Origin: Amycolatopsis xylanica
GTDB lineage: Bacteria; Actinomycetota; Actinomycetes; Mycobacteriales; Pseudonocardiaceae
DNA: 64,000 nt
Direction: 5' to 3'
Assembly (NCBI RefSeq): GCF_900107045.1
Contig: NZ_FNON01000001.1
Span: forward strand, 1,178,001-1,242,000
The position numbers were made by a program, and so were the translations under genes. The notes beneath the pieces are model-generated. The model was not told the origin of the DNA. It was given only the letters and a program-made list of their open reading frames with translations, and did no database searches. Below are positions 56,365 to 63,908 of the stretch, one piece after another. Every line of letters starts with the position of its first letter. The first letter of the stretch is position 1.

Positions 56365-57279
56365 ATGCGCGTGCTGATCGCCGGCGCGACCGGCGTGATC
56401 GGGCGGAGGTTGCTCCCGTTGCTGCGTGCTCGTGGTCATCACGTGACGGCCATGGTCCGCGAGCCCGCCCGCGCGCCTTCAGCCGACCTGACGGTGGTCG
56501 CCGACGCGCTCGACCGGGACGCGGTGCGCGCCGCGCTGCTGGTGGCCAGGCCGGATGTGATCGTGCACCAGCTTTCCGCGCTGAGCGACCGTGGTTCGCT
56601 CGGCTTGGAGGTGACGGCCCGGCTGCGCACCGAGGGCACGGCGAACCTGCTCACGGCCGCGCGTGACGCCGGTGTCCGGCGGATCGTGGCGCAGAGCATC
56701 GCGTTCGCCACGGCGCCGGAGGGTGATCCGGTGCTCGACGAAGACGCCCCGCTCTACCTGGACGCGCCCGACGAGGACTGGGCGCGCACGGTGCAGGCGG
56801 TCGCCGAGCTGGAACGGCTTGTCCTTGGCGCACAAGGCATTTCCGGTGTCGCGCTGCGCTACGGCACGCTCTACGGTCCCGGCACCTGGTACGGCCGCGA
56901 CGGCGCGATCGCCACCGCGGTCGCCGCGGGCAAGCTGCGGATGCCGGAGGTCGCGGGCGGGATCACGTCGTTCGTGCATGTCGACGATGCCGCGCAGGCC
57001 GCGGTGCTCGCCGTGGAGAGCGACGTGACCGGGACGTTCAACGTGACCGACGACGAGCCTGCCGAGGCCTCGGTCTGGCTGCCGTGGTTCGCCGAGCAGC
57101 TCGGCGGGCCCGCGCCGAGGACGATCCCGGCCGATCTCGCCGGGCGCCTGCTCGGCTGGTTCACCGCGTATCAGCTCACCGAGCTGCGCGGCGCGTCGAA
57201 CGACCGCGCCAGGCTCGGCCTCGACTGGAAGCCGGGCAGGCCCAGCTGGCGTGACGGGATGGCCGACGATGAGCGGTGA
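56365..57279 (+). CDS. Extended SDR (NAD-dependent epimerase/reductase family)
   Basis: 304 residues from the ATG at 56365. VLIAGATGVIGRRLLPLL is the extended-SDR cofactor loop; VHQLSALSDRGS, IVAQSIAFA (Ser position) and LRYGTLYGPGTWYGRDG follow. The usual catalytic YxxxK is not obvious: the expected place reads VAELERLVL. Such atypical SDRs can still reduce carbonyls or act as hydride donors. In this operon it might reduce a beta-keto group, or act on the diazo intermediate like the reductase that removes the diazo group in avenalumic acid synthesis. Both are inferences. It overlaps the next gene by 11 bp. Confidence 0.82.
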   Translation: MRVLIAGATGVIGRRLLPLLRARGHHVTAMVREPARAPSADLTVVADALDRDAVRAALLVARPDVIVHQLSALSDRGSLGLEVTARLRTEGTANLLTAARDAGVRRIVAQSIAFATAPEGDPVLDEDAPLYLDAPDEDWARTVQAVAELERLVLGAQGISGVALRYGTLYGPGTWYGRDGAIATAVAAGKLRMPEVAGGITSFVHVDDAAQAAVLAVESDVTGTFNVTDDEPAEASVWLPWFAEQLGGPAPRTIPADLAGRLLGWFTAYQLTELRGASNDRARLGLDWKPGRPSWRDGMADDER

Positions 57280-59119
57280 GCTCCGGCTCTGCCTGGTCGG
57301 CGCCGGACCACGCGGCACCTCGGTGGTCGAACGGCTGCTGGCCAATGTGGACGGTCCGCGCCAGGTCGTGCTGCACGTGGTCGACGAGTTCCCGGCCGGT
57401 CCCGGCGCGGTGTGGCGGACCCGGCAGCGTACGGGCCTGCTGATGAACACGGTCGCGTCGCAGGTCAGCATGTTCACCGACGACAGCGTGCGGTGCGAAG
57501 GCCCGATCGTGCCCGGTCCGTCGCTCTACGATTGGTCGACCTGGCTGCGTGACGGTGAGCTGCCCGGGGTGTATCCGGCCTGGGTGCGCGAAGAGGCGGA
57601 CCGGCTCGGACCGGACGAGTACCCGTCTCGCGCCTTCTACGGCCACTACCTGCAGTGGGTCTTCCGCCGGGTCGTGGCAGGCGCGCCCGAACAAGTGTCG
57701 GTCGTCGTGCACACGTCGGCCGCGGTCGCCCTGGACGACTCCGCCGACGGCAAGCAGACGCTCTCGTTGCGGGACGGCACTGTCCTTTCCGGACTCGACG
57801 GTGTGGCGCTCGCGCTCGGCCACGGCCCGGTGGCCCGCTCGGCCGAGCAGGAGCGGCTGAGCCGGTTCGCCGAGACGCGCAAGCTGATCTACCTGGAGCA
57901 GGCCAATCCGGCCGACACCGAGACCCGCCGGTTCATGCCGGGTGAGGCGGTCGCGTTACGTGGCCTCGGCCTGAACTTCTTCGACTACCTGAACCTCCTG
58001 ACGGTCGAGCGCGGCGGTGTCTACGAACGTCATGGCACTTCTCTGCGCTACGTCAAGTCCGGTTTGGAGCCTCAGCTGTTCGCCGGGTCGCGGCGCGGAA
58101 TCCCTTACCACGCAAGGGGAGAGAACCAGAAAGGCGCTTCGGGGCGGCATGTGCCGCTGTTCCTGACCGAGGCGAAGATCAGGGAACTGCGGACGCTGGC
58201 CCCGGTCGCGTTCGCCGAGTCGGTCTGGCCGCTGGTCGACCTCGAGGTCAAAGCCGTCTACTACCAGACGTTGTGCGCGTCCGAAAAGGACGGTCAGGCG
58301 TTCGTGACGGAGTTCGTCCGCACCCGGGACGAGGAACCGCTGCTGGAGCGATACGGCATCACGGAGCGCTGGAGCTGGGAACGGATCAGCAGGCCGCAGG
58401 GTGACCGGGAGTTCGCCGACACCGGCGAGTTCACCGCCTGGCTGCTGGACTATCTGCGCGCCGACGTCGAGCAGGCCAGGATGGGCAACCGCACCAGCCC
58501 GCTCAAGTCCGCTTTGGACGTCCTGCGCGATCTGCGCAACGAGATCCGGCAGGTCGTCGACCACGGCGGTATCGGCGGCGAGTCCTATCGGGACGAACTG
58601 GAGCGCTGGTACAACCCGCTCAACGCGTACACCTCGATCGGCCCGCCCGCCCGGCGCATCGAGGAGATGATCGCGCTCATCGAGGCGGGCGTGCTGCGCA
58701 TGACCGGGCCCGGCATGACGGTCGAACCGGGTGACGACTGCTTCTTGGTGGGCTCGTCGATCCCGTCGCCCGCCGTGCCGGTCACCGGCCTGATCGAGGC
58801 CAGGCTGCCGGAAATCGACCTTCGCCGCACTGGGAACCCGTTGCTGCGCCACCTTTTGACGACCGGCCAATGCCGTCCGTACCGCCTGCCCGGCGGCGCC
58901 TACGAAAGCGGCGGTCTGTCCGTGACGGCCCGTCCGTACCGCGTCATCGACGCACTCGGCCGCCCGCACCCGGCGCGGTTCGCGTTCGGCGTCCCGACCG
59001 AAGGCGTGCACTGGGTGACGGCGGCGGGCATCCGCCCCGGCGTCGGCTCGGTCACCCTCGAGGACGCGGACGCGATCGCCCGCGCGGCACTGGCACTCGA
59101 CGCCACCGTCCCCGTATGA
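57269..59119 (+). CDS. creE: CreE-like FAD monooxygenase (aspartate to nitrosuccinate)
   Basis: 616 residues from the ATG at 57269. The N-terminus has the dinucleotide motif LCLVGAGPRGTSVVERLL and then FPAGPGAVWRTRQRTGLLMNT (short parts AGPGAVWR and LLMNTVASQ are diagnostic), as in the FAD/NAD(P)-binding family that includes CreE and FzmM. These enzymes oxidise the amine of aspartate in steps to nitrosuccinate. The lyase gene that releases nitrite follows 10 bp later, the arrangement seen in cremeomycin and other ANS-pathway clusters. Similarity of this family to ornithine/lysine monooxygenases is only general, so the pairing is the strongest support. Confidence 0.83.
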   Translation: MSGELRLCLVGAGPRGTSVVERLLANVDGPRQVVLHVVDEFPAGPGAVWRTRQRTGLLMNTVASQVSMFTDDSVRCEGPIVPGPSLYDWSTWLRDGELPGVYPAWVREEADRLGPDEYPSRAFYGHYLQWVFRRVVAGAPEQVSVVVHTSAAVALDDSADGKQTLSLRDGTVLSGLDGVALALGHGPVARSAEQERLSRFAETRKLIYLEQANPADTETRRFMPGEAVALRGLGLNFFDYLNLLTVERGGVYERHGTSLRYVKSGLEPQLFAGSRRGIPYHARGENQKGASGRHVPLFLTEAKIRELRTLAPVAFAESVWPLVDLEVKAVYYQTLCASEKDGQAFVTEFVRTRDEEPLLERYGITERWSWERISRPQGDREFADTGEFTAWLLDYLRADVEQARMGNRTSPLKSALDVLRDLRNEIRQVVDHGGIGGESYRDELERWYNPLNAYTSIGPPARRIEEMIALIEAGVLRMTGPGMTVEPGDDCFLVGSSIPSPAVPVTGLIEARLPEIDLRRTGNPLLRHLLTTGQCRPYRLPGGAYESGGLSVTARPYRVIDALGRPHPARFAFGVPTEGVHWVTAAGIRPGVGSVTLEDADAIARAALALDATVPV

Positions 59120-59129
59120 CAGGAGAGCC

Positions 59130-60530
59130 ATGACCACCAGCTCCACCGACGGGGGCCTGCTCGCGCCGACCTGGGCGGGCACCCCGGTCGAACCGCTCGT
59201 CAGCGACGAGGCCTGGCTCCAAGCGATGCTCGAGGCGGAAGCCGCACTGGCCCGAGCCCAAGCCAGGCTCGGCCTGATCCCCGCCGCGGCGGCCACCGCC
59301 ATCACCGCGGCCGCCCGCCACGAGTACCTCGACGTGACCGAACTGGCCCACGCGGCACGGGCGGCGGCCAACCCGGTCGTCGCCTTCGTCCCGGCCTTCA
59401 CCCAGGTCGTCGCCAACCTCGATCCCGCCGCCGCCGAGTACGTCCACCGCGGCTCGACCAGTCAGGACATCCTCGACTCCGCGGCGATGGTGATCGCCCG
59501 CCGCGCGTTCGACCTGATCAACTCCGACCTCGAAGCGGTGGCAGCGGCACTGGCTCGCTTGGCCGACGAGCACCGGCACACGGTCATGGCCGGGCGCACC
59601 CTCGCGCAGCACGCGGTCCCGATCACGTTCGGCCTGAAGGCGGCCAACTGGCTGCAGCTGATCCTCGACGCCCAAATCCGCTTGCGCGCCTTGGTCTGCG
59701 CGGGCCTGCCCGCCGAACTGGGCGGCGCCGCGGGCACGCTGTCGGCGTATGGGGAGTACGCCGAGATCGACTCGGGAACCCGGTTGCCGTTGGGAGGAGT
59801 CGAGCTACTCGCCCCGTTCGCGGAGGAACTCGAGCTGACCGAGCCGACCACGTGCTGGCACACCGCGCGCACCCCGATCGCCGACATCGGTGTGGTGTCG
59901 CAGTTCGTCACGGGCGCGTTGGGCAAGTTCGCTCTCGACGTGCAGTTGTTGTGCCGCACGGAGATCGCGGAGGTTTCAGAACCCGCGGCGGCCGGCCGAG
60001 GCGCGTCGTCGGCGATGCCACAGAAGCGGAATCCGGTGCTGTCGACGTTGATCATCGCGGCGGCCCGGCAGGTCCCCGCGCACGCGGCGATCCTCGCGCA
60101 GAGCATGCTCGCGGAGGACGAACGCCCAGGCGGCGCCTGGCATTCGGAGTGGCAGCCGCTGCGCGAGGCGTTGCGGCTGGCCGGGGGAGCGTCGCACACC
60201 GCGGTCGAGCTGAGCGAGGGTTTGGTCGTGCATCCGGAGCGGATGGCCGAGAACCTCGCGCTGACCGGGGGCGCGATCGTGGCCGAGCGCCTGAACGTCG
60301 CACTGGCGCCTTTGCTGGGCAAGGCGGCGGCCAAGAAGCTGCTGACCTGCGCCGCTCACCAGGCCGCCAGCACCGGCAAGACGCTGGCCGAGATCGTCCA
60401 GGCAACACCCGAGCTGGACGGCCTGATCGGCCCGCGCCGGCTGACCGAGCTGCTGGACCCGGCCGGATACCTGGGCGGGGCCGCGGGGCTGGTGGACCGA
60501 GTGCTGGAGCGCTACCACCGCACCCTCTGA
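59130..60530 (+). CDS. creD: CreD-like nitrosuccinate lyase (fumarase/aspartase superfamily)
   Basis: 466 residues from the ATG at 59130 behind GACAGGAGAGCC. The superfamily signature loop is SSAMPQKRNPV; HRGSTSQDILDSA and GRTLAQHAVPITFG are the other two conserved regions, closest to PcaB/adenylosuccinate-lyase-type proteins. Next to a CreE-like monooxygenase it should split nitrosuccinate into fumarate and nitrite. There is no protocatechuate-pathway gene nearby, which argues against carboxymuconate cycloisomerase. It is the last gene of the operon and ends 16 bp before a strong stem-loop. Confidence 0.87.
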   Translation: MTTSSTDGGLLAPTWAGTPVEPLVSDEAWLQAMLEAEAALARAQARLGLIPAAAATAITAAARHEYLDVTELAHAARAAANPVVAFVPAFTQVVANLDPAAAEYVHRGSTSQDILDSAAMVIARRAFDLINSDLEAVAAALARLADEHRHTVMAGRTLAQHAVPITFGLKAANWLQLILDAQIRLRALVCAGLPAELGGAAGTLSAYGEYAEIDSGTRLPLGGVELLAPFAEELELTEPTTCWHTARTPIADIGVVSQFVTGALGKFALDVQLLCRTEIAEVSEPAAAGRGASSAMPQKRNPVLSTLIIAAARQVPAHAAILAQSMLAEDERPGGAWHSEWQPLREALRLAGGASHTAVELSEGLVVHPERMAENLALTGGAIVAERLNVALAPLLGKAAAKKLLTCAAHQAASTGKTLAEIVQATPELDGLIGPRRLTELLDPAGYLGGAAGLVDRVLERYHRTL

Positions 60531-60545
60531 CCCTGAGCTTGGAAC

Positions 60546-60602
60546 GGGATAAAGCGGGCTAAACTCCGGGCGCTTTTCCCGGAGTTTAGCCCGCTTTATC
60601 CC
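60546..60602. terminator. Perfect 25-bp stem-loop ending two convergent operons
   Basis: Arms of 25 bases (GGGATAAAGCGGGC at the outer end, AAACTCCGGG at the inner) pair fully around a 7-base loop CGCTTTT. It lies exactly between the biosynthetic operon end (60530) and the stress operon end (60612) and should terminate both. The outer part is the GGGATAAAGCGGGC element of the 5-kb island, extended by an extra inner stem. Confidence 0.85.
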
Positions 60603-60611
60603 GTTCTTCGC

Positions 60612-61175
60612 TTACTTCGCGCGAGCGCCGGTCTTGGCCGAGAACCGGAACTCGAGCCGGACGGGCAGTTCCTCGAGGTCGAGCGCCTGCCGCAGCCGGG
60701 GGACCCCTTCCTCGTCGAGCCGACGCCGGATCTCGGTCAGATCCCCGTCCTGCTCGACGGTCACCACCAGCGCGAGCGAAGCCGCCTCCCGGCTCCCCGC
60801 CAAGGCCGCACTGACGTCACGCACCCCGGGATATCCGCCGACCTCGGCCGCGAAGGGCGCGCACGCCGTACTGGCGGCCAGCTCGGTCCGGCCTCGATCC
60901 TGGTCGAACACCCACGCGGCGGCCTTGGGCTTGCGGACCAGCTGGGCCGCCAGCCAGCGCACCATCAGCAACCCGGCCACGATCGTGGCCGCGGCGACCA
61001 CGTAATACACCCAGGTCGACGGGGTTCCGGCAGGCAGCACGGTCGCGTCTGGCTTGATCACCGTCAGCTTCCCGAAGTGCGTGGCGACCGCGAACCCGCC
61101 GCCCGCGATCAACAGCAGCCCGAACAGCGCCAGCAGTGCGCGGTTGAGCCGGGCCGGACGATTGTGGCTGCTCAT
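60612..61175 (-). CDS. AmaP-like membrane protein of the Asp23 operon
   Basis: 187 residues from the ATG at 61175. Two membrane helices (LLALFGLLLIAGGGFAVA and VYYVVAAATIVAGLLMV) are followed by a cytoplasmic domain. The arrangement matches the alkaline-shock membrane anchor (AmaP) that holds Asp23-type proteins at the membrane in Gram-positives. It is the last gene of the leftward envelope-stress operon and overlaps its upstream neighbour by ATGA. Confidence 0.78.
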   Translation of the reverse strand: MSSHNRPARLNRALLALFGLLLIAGGGFAVATHFGKLTVIKPDATVLPAGTPSTWVYYVVAAATIVAGLLMVRWLAAQLVRKPKAAAWVFDQDRGRTELAASTACAPFAAEVGGYPGVRDVSAALAGSREAASLALVVTVEQDGDLTEIRRRLDEEGVPRLRQALDLEELPVRLEFRFSAKTGARAK

Positions 61176-61696
61176 GACGCACTCCTGCTCGCCTTGACCC
61201 TGACCTTCACGGTCGGCTGTTCGACCGGCCCGATCTGCGCCAGCCGCTGATCGAGCGCCGAGCGCACGGCGTCGGCCAAGCCGTCGGTGACCGTGCGCTC
61301 GGTCGAGACCACCGCCGCCACCTGACGACGGCCGATCTTCAGCTTCGCGCTGCTCACACCGTCCACTCCGGACGCCGCGGCCCGCAGTGTGCTGCGGTAA
61401 CTACGGCGGGAAGCGCCCGAGTCGATGCCGGATTCGTCGCCACGCAACGGGAACACGGTCAACCGCCCGGGAAGGACAGCCGCGAGCAACAACAGCAGCC
61501 CCAGCAGCGCCGCTATCCCGCCCGCGATCACCGGGACCAGCTCGTTCCAGCGCACCCGGGTGACGACCCGGTAGTCGACCCACGGCCGCTCGCCGACGAT
61601 CAGCTGGATCGACACGATCGCTACCAGCGCGCACATCGCGAGCAGGCCGAGCGCGGTCAGCGTGGCCGGGAGACTCCTGCGTGGCCGCCGTTTCAC
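61172..61696 (-). CDS. DUF6286-type membrane protein of the Asp23 operon
   Basis: 174 residues from the ATG at 61696. Two helices (TALGLLAMCALVAIVSIQLIV and LVPVIAGGIAALLGLLLLLAAVL) precede a basic cytoplasmic domain. This small family is regularly found with actinobacterial Asp23/Gls24 genes. No biochemical function is known; with the AmaP-like neighbour it probably forms the membrane platform of the complex. Overlaps the Asp23 stop by ATGA. Confidence 0.78.
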   Translation of the reverse strand: MKRRPRRSLPATLTALGLLAMCALVAIVSIQLIVGERPWVDYRVVTRVRWNELVPVIAGGIAALLGLLLLLAAVLPGRLTVFPLRGDESGIDSGASRRSYRSTLRAAASGVDGVSSAKLKIGRRQVAAVVSTERTVTDGLADAVRSALDQRLAQIGPVEQPTVKVRVKASRSAS

Positions 61697-62004
61697 AAGA
61701 CCCTCCTGGTGACCGCGGCCGCACCGTCCAAAGAGGTCACGGTGATGTCCATTCGCGACACCTCGAGGCCGGTGTACTCCTCGATTCGGCTCAGCAGGTG
61801 CGCGCGGGCCCGCTCGGTCGTCTTCGCGACCGAGCGCGGGTACTCGACCGACAGCCGCACACCGAGGCTGGTGAAACCGCCGTCGACCTTCGCGCTGGCC
61901 TTGGCGGTTTCACCGATCCCGTCGACCTCGGTGGCGGCGTGCGCCGCGATGCGCTCGACCGCGCGGTCGGCGATCGTGAGCGTGCCCAGCTCGGCGATGG
62001 TCAT
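61693..62004 (-). CDS. Asp23/Gls24 family envelope-stress protein
   Basis: 103 residues from the ATG at 62004. LTIADRAVERIAAHAATEVDGI, VRLSVEYPRSVAKTTERAR and YTGLEVSRMDITVTSL follow the small Asp23 fold. In Gram-positives Asp23 proteins gather under the membrane by binding AmaP. The gene lies 2 bp after a tiny membrane-protein gene and overlaps the next one. Confidence 0.85.
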   Translation of the reverse strand: MTIAELGTLTIADRAVERIAAHAATEVDGIGETAKASAKVDGGFTSLGVRLSVEYPRSVAKTTERARAHLLSRIEEYTGLEVSRMDITVTSLDGAAAVTRRVL

Positions 62005-62006
62005 GG

Positions 62007-62183
62007 TCAGCCCCGATCGCGGCCGGTCAGCTGGGACAGGTCGAGCTTGCCGTCGAGCACACGCCCGGCGAGCAGGCCGAGCGCGCCGAGCACGAGCACG
62101 ACCAGGAAGGCGCCGAAACCGCCGAAGGCCGCGGCGAAACCGAGAGCGAGGCCGGTCAGCAGGCCGAGCTGGGTGGCGGACAT
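62007..62183 (-). CDS. 58-residue membrane protein (DUF2273-like)
   Basis: ATG at 62183 behind AGGAGAACACC, stop at 62007-62009. The product starts MSATQLGLLTGLALGFAAAF, continues with a second hydrophobic stretch (LVVLVLGALGLLAG) and ends RVLDGKLDLSQLTGRDRG. Small proteins of this shape with a glycine-rich hairpin occur in Asp23 operons of Gram-positives (DUF2273 family in firmicutes). It lies tightly between two Asp23 genes, which supports its reality despite its size. Confidence 0.8.
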   Translation of the reverse strand: MSATQLGLLTGLALGFAAAFGGFGAFLVVLVLGALGLLAGRVLDGKLDLSQLTGRDRG

Positions 62184-62194
62184 GGTGTTCTCCT

Positions 62195-62641
62195 TTACTG
62201 CACGCGGGTGGTGTCCGAGTTGTCCTCGTCGTCGCCCGGGATGTGGACGTCGGAGACGTTGATGTTGACCTCGACGACCTCGAGCCCGGTCATCTGCTCG
62301 ACGGCGGTGATCACGTTGCGCCGCACCGAACGGGCCAGTTCGGCGATGGACACGCCGTACTCGACCAGGATCACGAGATCGATCGCGGCCTGCTTCTCGC
62401 CGACCTCGACCGCGACGCCCTGGCCCGCGCTGGCCGAGCCGCCGGGGATTCGCTCGCGCAGCGCCGAGAACGCGCGTGCGGTGCCGCTGCCGAGCGCGTG
62501 CACGCCGGGGACCTCGCGGGTGGCGAGGCCGGCGACCTTCTGCACGACGGTGTCGGCGATGGTGGTGGTGCCTTGCGAAGAGGCCAGCGCGTCGCTCTTG
62601 GCGATCTCGGTGCCGGGTGCCTTGGTGGTCGTGTTCGTCAT
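62195..62641 (-). CDS. Asp23/Gls24 family envelope-stress protein
   Basis: 148 residues from the ATG at 62641 behind CCAGGAGGAGCAGCC. TTTIADTVVQKVAGLATREVPGVHAL begins the domain; VAVEVGEKQAAIDLVILVEYGVSI and QMTGLEVVEVNINVSDVHI finish it. It has an extended N-terminus and an acidic tail. This is the largest plain Asp23 protein of the operon and probably its main soluble component. Confidence 0.88.
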   Translation of the reverse strand: MTNTTTKAPGTEIAKSDALASSQGTTTIADTVVQKVAGLATREVPGVHALGSGTARAFSALRERIPGGSASAGQGVAVEVGEKQAAIDLVILVEYGVSIAELARSVRRNVITAVEQMTGLEVVEVNINVSDVHIPGDDEDNSDTTRVQ

Positions 62642-62699
62642 GGCTGCTCCTCCTGGTTTTTCGTTGGTCTGGTGATAGGACCCGCGGTGCGCGGGAATG

Positions 62700-63002
62700 T
62701 CACGGGCCGATCATGTGACCCAGGTCTCTTTCCTTGAGTGCGGCCGCGTCGAGGTCGGTGACCAGCAAGCGCAGCCGCGCGCCGCGGAACGGCGAAGCGT
62801 CCACAATGGAACGCAGCGACGCTTCCGCCTTACGCAGCAACGGAGGCAGCGGTAGTGCCAGCGCGACGAGCCGGATCTCGACAAGGTCGTCGTCAACGCC
62901 GACGGCCAGCGCGCCGAGGTCTCGCGGCGCGGCGGGACGGAGACCGTCCAACTCGCGCAGCGCGGACAGCAGCGCTTGGGTCAACTCGCTCCGCGCGGTC
63001 AT
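62700..63002 (-). CDS. Small protein of the Asp23 operon, function unknown
   Basis: 100 residues from the ATG at 63002, overlapping the stop of the upstream Asp23 gene (ATGA). No domain is recognised. LVEIRLVALALPLPPLLRKAEASLRSIVD and ARLRLLVTDLDA look like an alpha/beta fold; it may be a divergent Asp23-like domain. The overlap and shared strand support a real gene. Confidence 0.7.
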   Translation of the reverse strand: MTARSELTQALLSALRELDGLRPAAPRDLGALAVGVDDDLVEIRLVALALPLPPLLRKAEASLRSIVDASPFRGARLRLLVTDLDAAALKERDLGHMIGP

Positions 63003-63385
63003 CGCAGCCCGCCTTCGATGTCCACAATGGACACGACGACCGCAGTGGCCGTCAGTCCGGTGGCGTCGGCGACGGCGCGGGCGACCGTGCGCTGCACGGC
63101 CTGCCCGACGGCGGCCACCTGGTCGAACCCGGAGCTGGTCAGATCGATCTCCAAGCGGACCTCCCCGTTCTCGACCGTGACGCGGACACCTTCGGTCGGC
63201 GCCGGATCGAGTCCCTTGATCTTCTGGCGGGCCGTGCGGACGACCGAGCCCGCGAGCCCTCGCAAGCCCGGTTCGAGCCGGATCACGCCGGGCACGGTGG
63301 TCGCGGCGTGCGCGGCGACGGCGGCGATCACCGGCTCGGCGATCACGGATTCGGTTTCAGGAGTCGTCGAGGTTTCAGGATTCAT
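62999..63385 (-). CDS. Asp23/Gls24 family envelope-stress protein
   Basis: 128 residues from the ATG at 63385; the frame is open further upstream but overlaps the previous gene. VIAEPVIAAVAAHAATTVPGVIRLEP starts the Asp23 domain, and VRVTVENGEVRLEIDLTSS with ADATGLTATAVVVSIVDIEG ends it. It overlaps the zinc-finger/Asp23 gene by 11 bp, showing tight coupling. Confidence 0.83.
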   Translation of the reverse strand: MNPETSTTPETESVIAEPVIAAVAAHAATTVPGVIRLEPGLRGLAGSVVRTARQKIKGLDPAPTEGVRVTVENGEVRLEIDLTSSGFDQVAAVGQAVQRTVARAVADATGLTATAVVVSIVDIEGGLR

Positions 63386-63908
63386 AGAGGTCGTCCATGG
63401 TGAGATCGAGCCTGGCCAGCCGCACGCCGACACGCGCGCTCGCGGCCGCGGTCACCCGGTCGCGCACTTGCGCGAGCGCGGTCCCGCTGAATTCGCGATA
63501 GCCGACCGCGATGGTCATTTCGACGGTCACCGAGTAGTCGGGCGCCTCGATCACCTTGCACCGGCGCGCACGCACCCCCTCGACACTGTCGGCGGCGAAC
63601 CGCAGCACCGCGGCCACGGCCTGCGCGCTCACCCGCACCGCGCCGGGCTCGGTCGTCGGCACCGGCAGCAGGTCCCGCCTGCGCACGTCGGCCCGCACGG
63701 CCGCCATGATCCGGCCGGTCAGGTCGAGCGACGGTTCCGACTGATCCGCGACCAGCTCGCCGGTCAGGTCCCGCAGCACCAGCAGGCTCGCCCGCGCGCC
63801 GCGGCAGTGTTCGCAGCCCGCCTCGTGCTCGTCCGGCTCGTCGAGCCGTTCCCAGACCGTCTCGACGTCGCGGCCGCAGGGCAGGAGGTAGTCCTGTGCT
63901 ATTTCCAT
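63375..63908 (-). CDS. Zinc-finger (anti-sigma-like) and Asp23 fusion protein
   Basis: 177 residues from the ATG at 63908. The N-terminal part has LPCGRDVETVW and HEAGCEHCRGARAS, giving the H-x3-C-x2-C zinc motif of ZAS-type anti-sigma factors. The C-terminal part (AVAAVLRFAADSVEGVRARRCKV, VTVEMTIAVGYRE, VRLARLDLTMDDLYES) is an Asp23-like domain. It overlaps the 3' end of an ECF sigma gene by 10 bp, the usual position for a cognate anti-sigma factor. It could sense the state of the Asp23 complex or envelope and release the sigma factor; this mechanism is inferred. Confidence 0.78.
   Translation of the reverse strand: MEIAQDYLLPCGRDVETVWERLDEPDEHEAGCEHCRGARASLLVLRDLTGELVADQSEPSLDLTGRIMAAVRADVRRRDLLPVPTTEPGAVRVSAQAVAAVLRFAADSVEGVRARRCKVIEAPDYSVTVEMTIAVGYREFSGTALAQVRDRVTAAASARVGVRLARLDLTMDDLYES

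Larger units (their letters stand above)
48698..60530 (+). other. Biosynthetic gene cluster: 3,4-AHBA plus nitrous-acid (ANS) pathway
   Basis: Twelve genes read rightward, nearly all overlapping or within 15 bp, so one operon. Order: 3,4-AHBA synthesis (two genes), AMP-ligase, two ACPs, ketosynthase, small Cys-less ketosynthase-like protein, CreM-like AMP-ligase homologue, protein of unknown function, extended SDR, CreE-like flavin monooxygenase and CreD-like lyase. From known clusters (cremeomycin, avenalumic acid, p-coumaric acid) the logic would be: make an aminophenol acid, load and extend it on ACP, make nitrite from aspartate, diazotise the amine. The end product is not predictable from sequence. 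Confidence 0.82.

Noticed and set aside
59130..60530. Carboxymuconate cycloisomerase (PcaB) or adenylosuccinate lyase
   Set aside because: No protocatechuate or purine genes are nearby, while the adjacent CreE-like gene and 3,4-AHBA genes fit nitrosuccinate lyase; family membership alone does not separate these.
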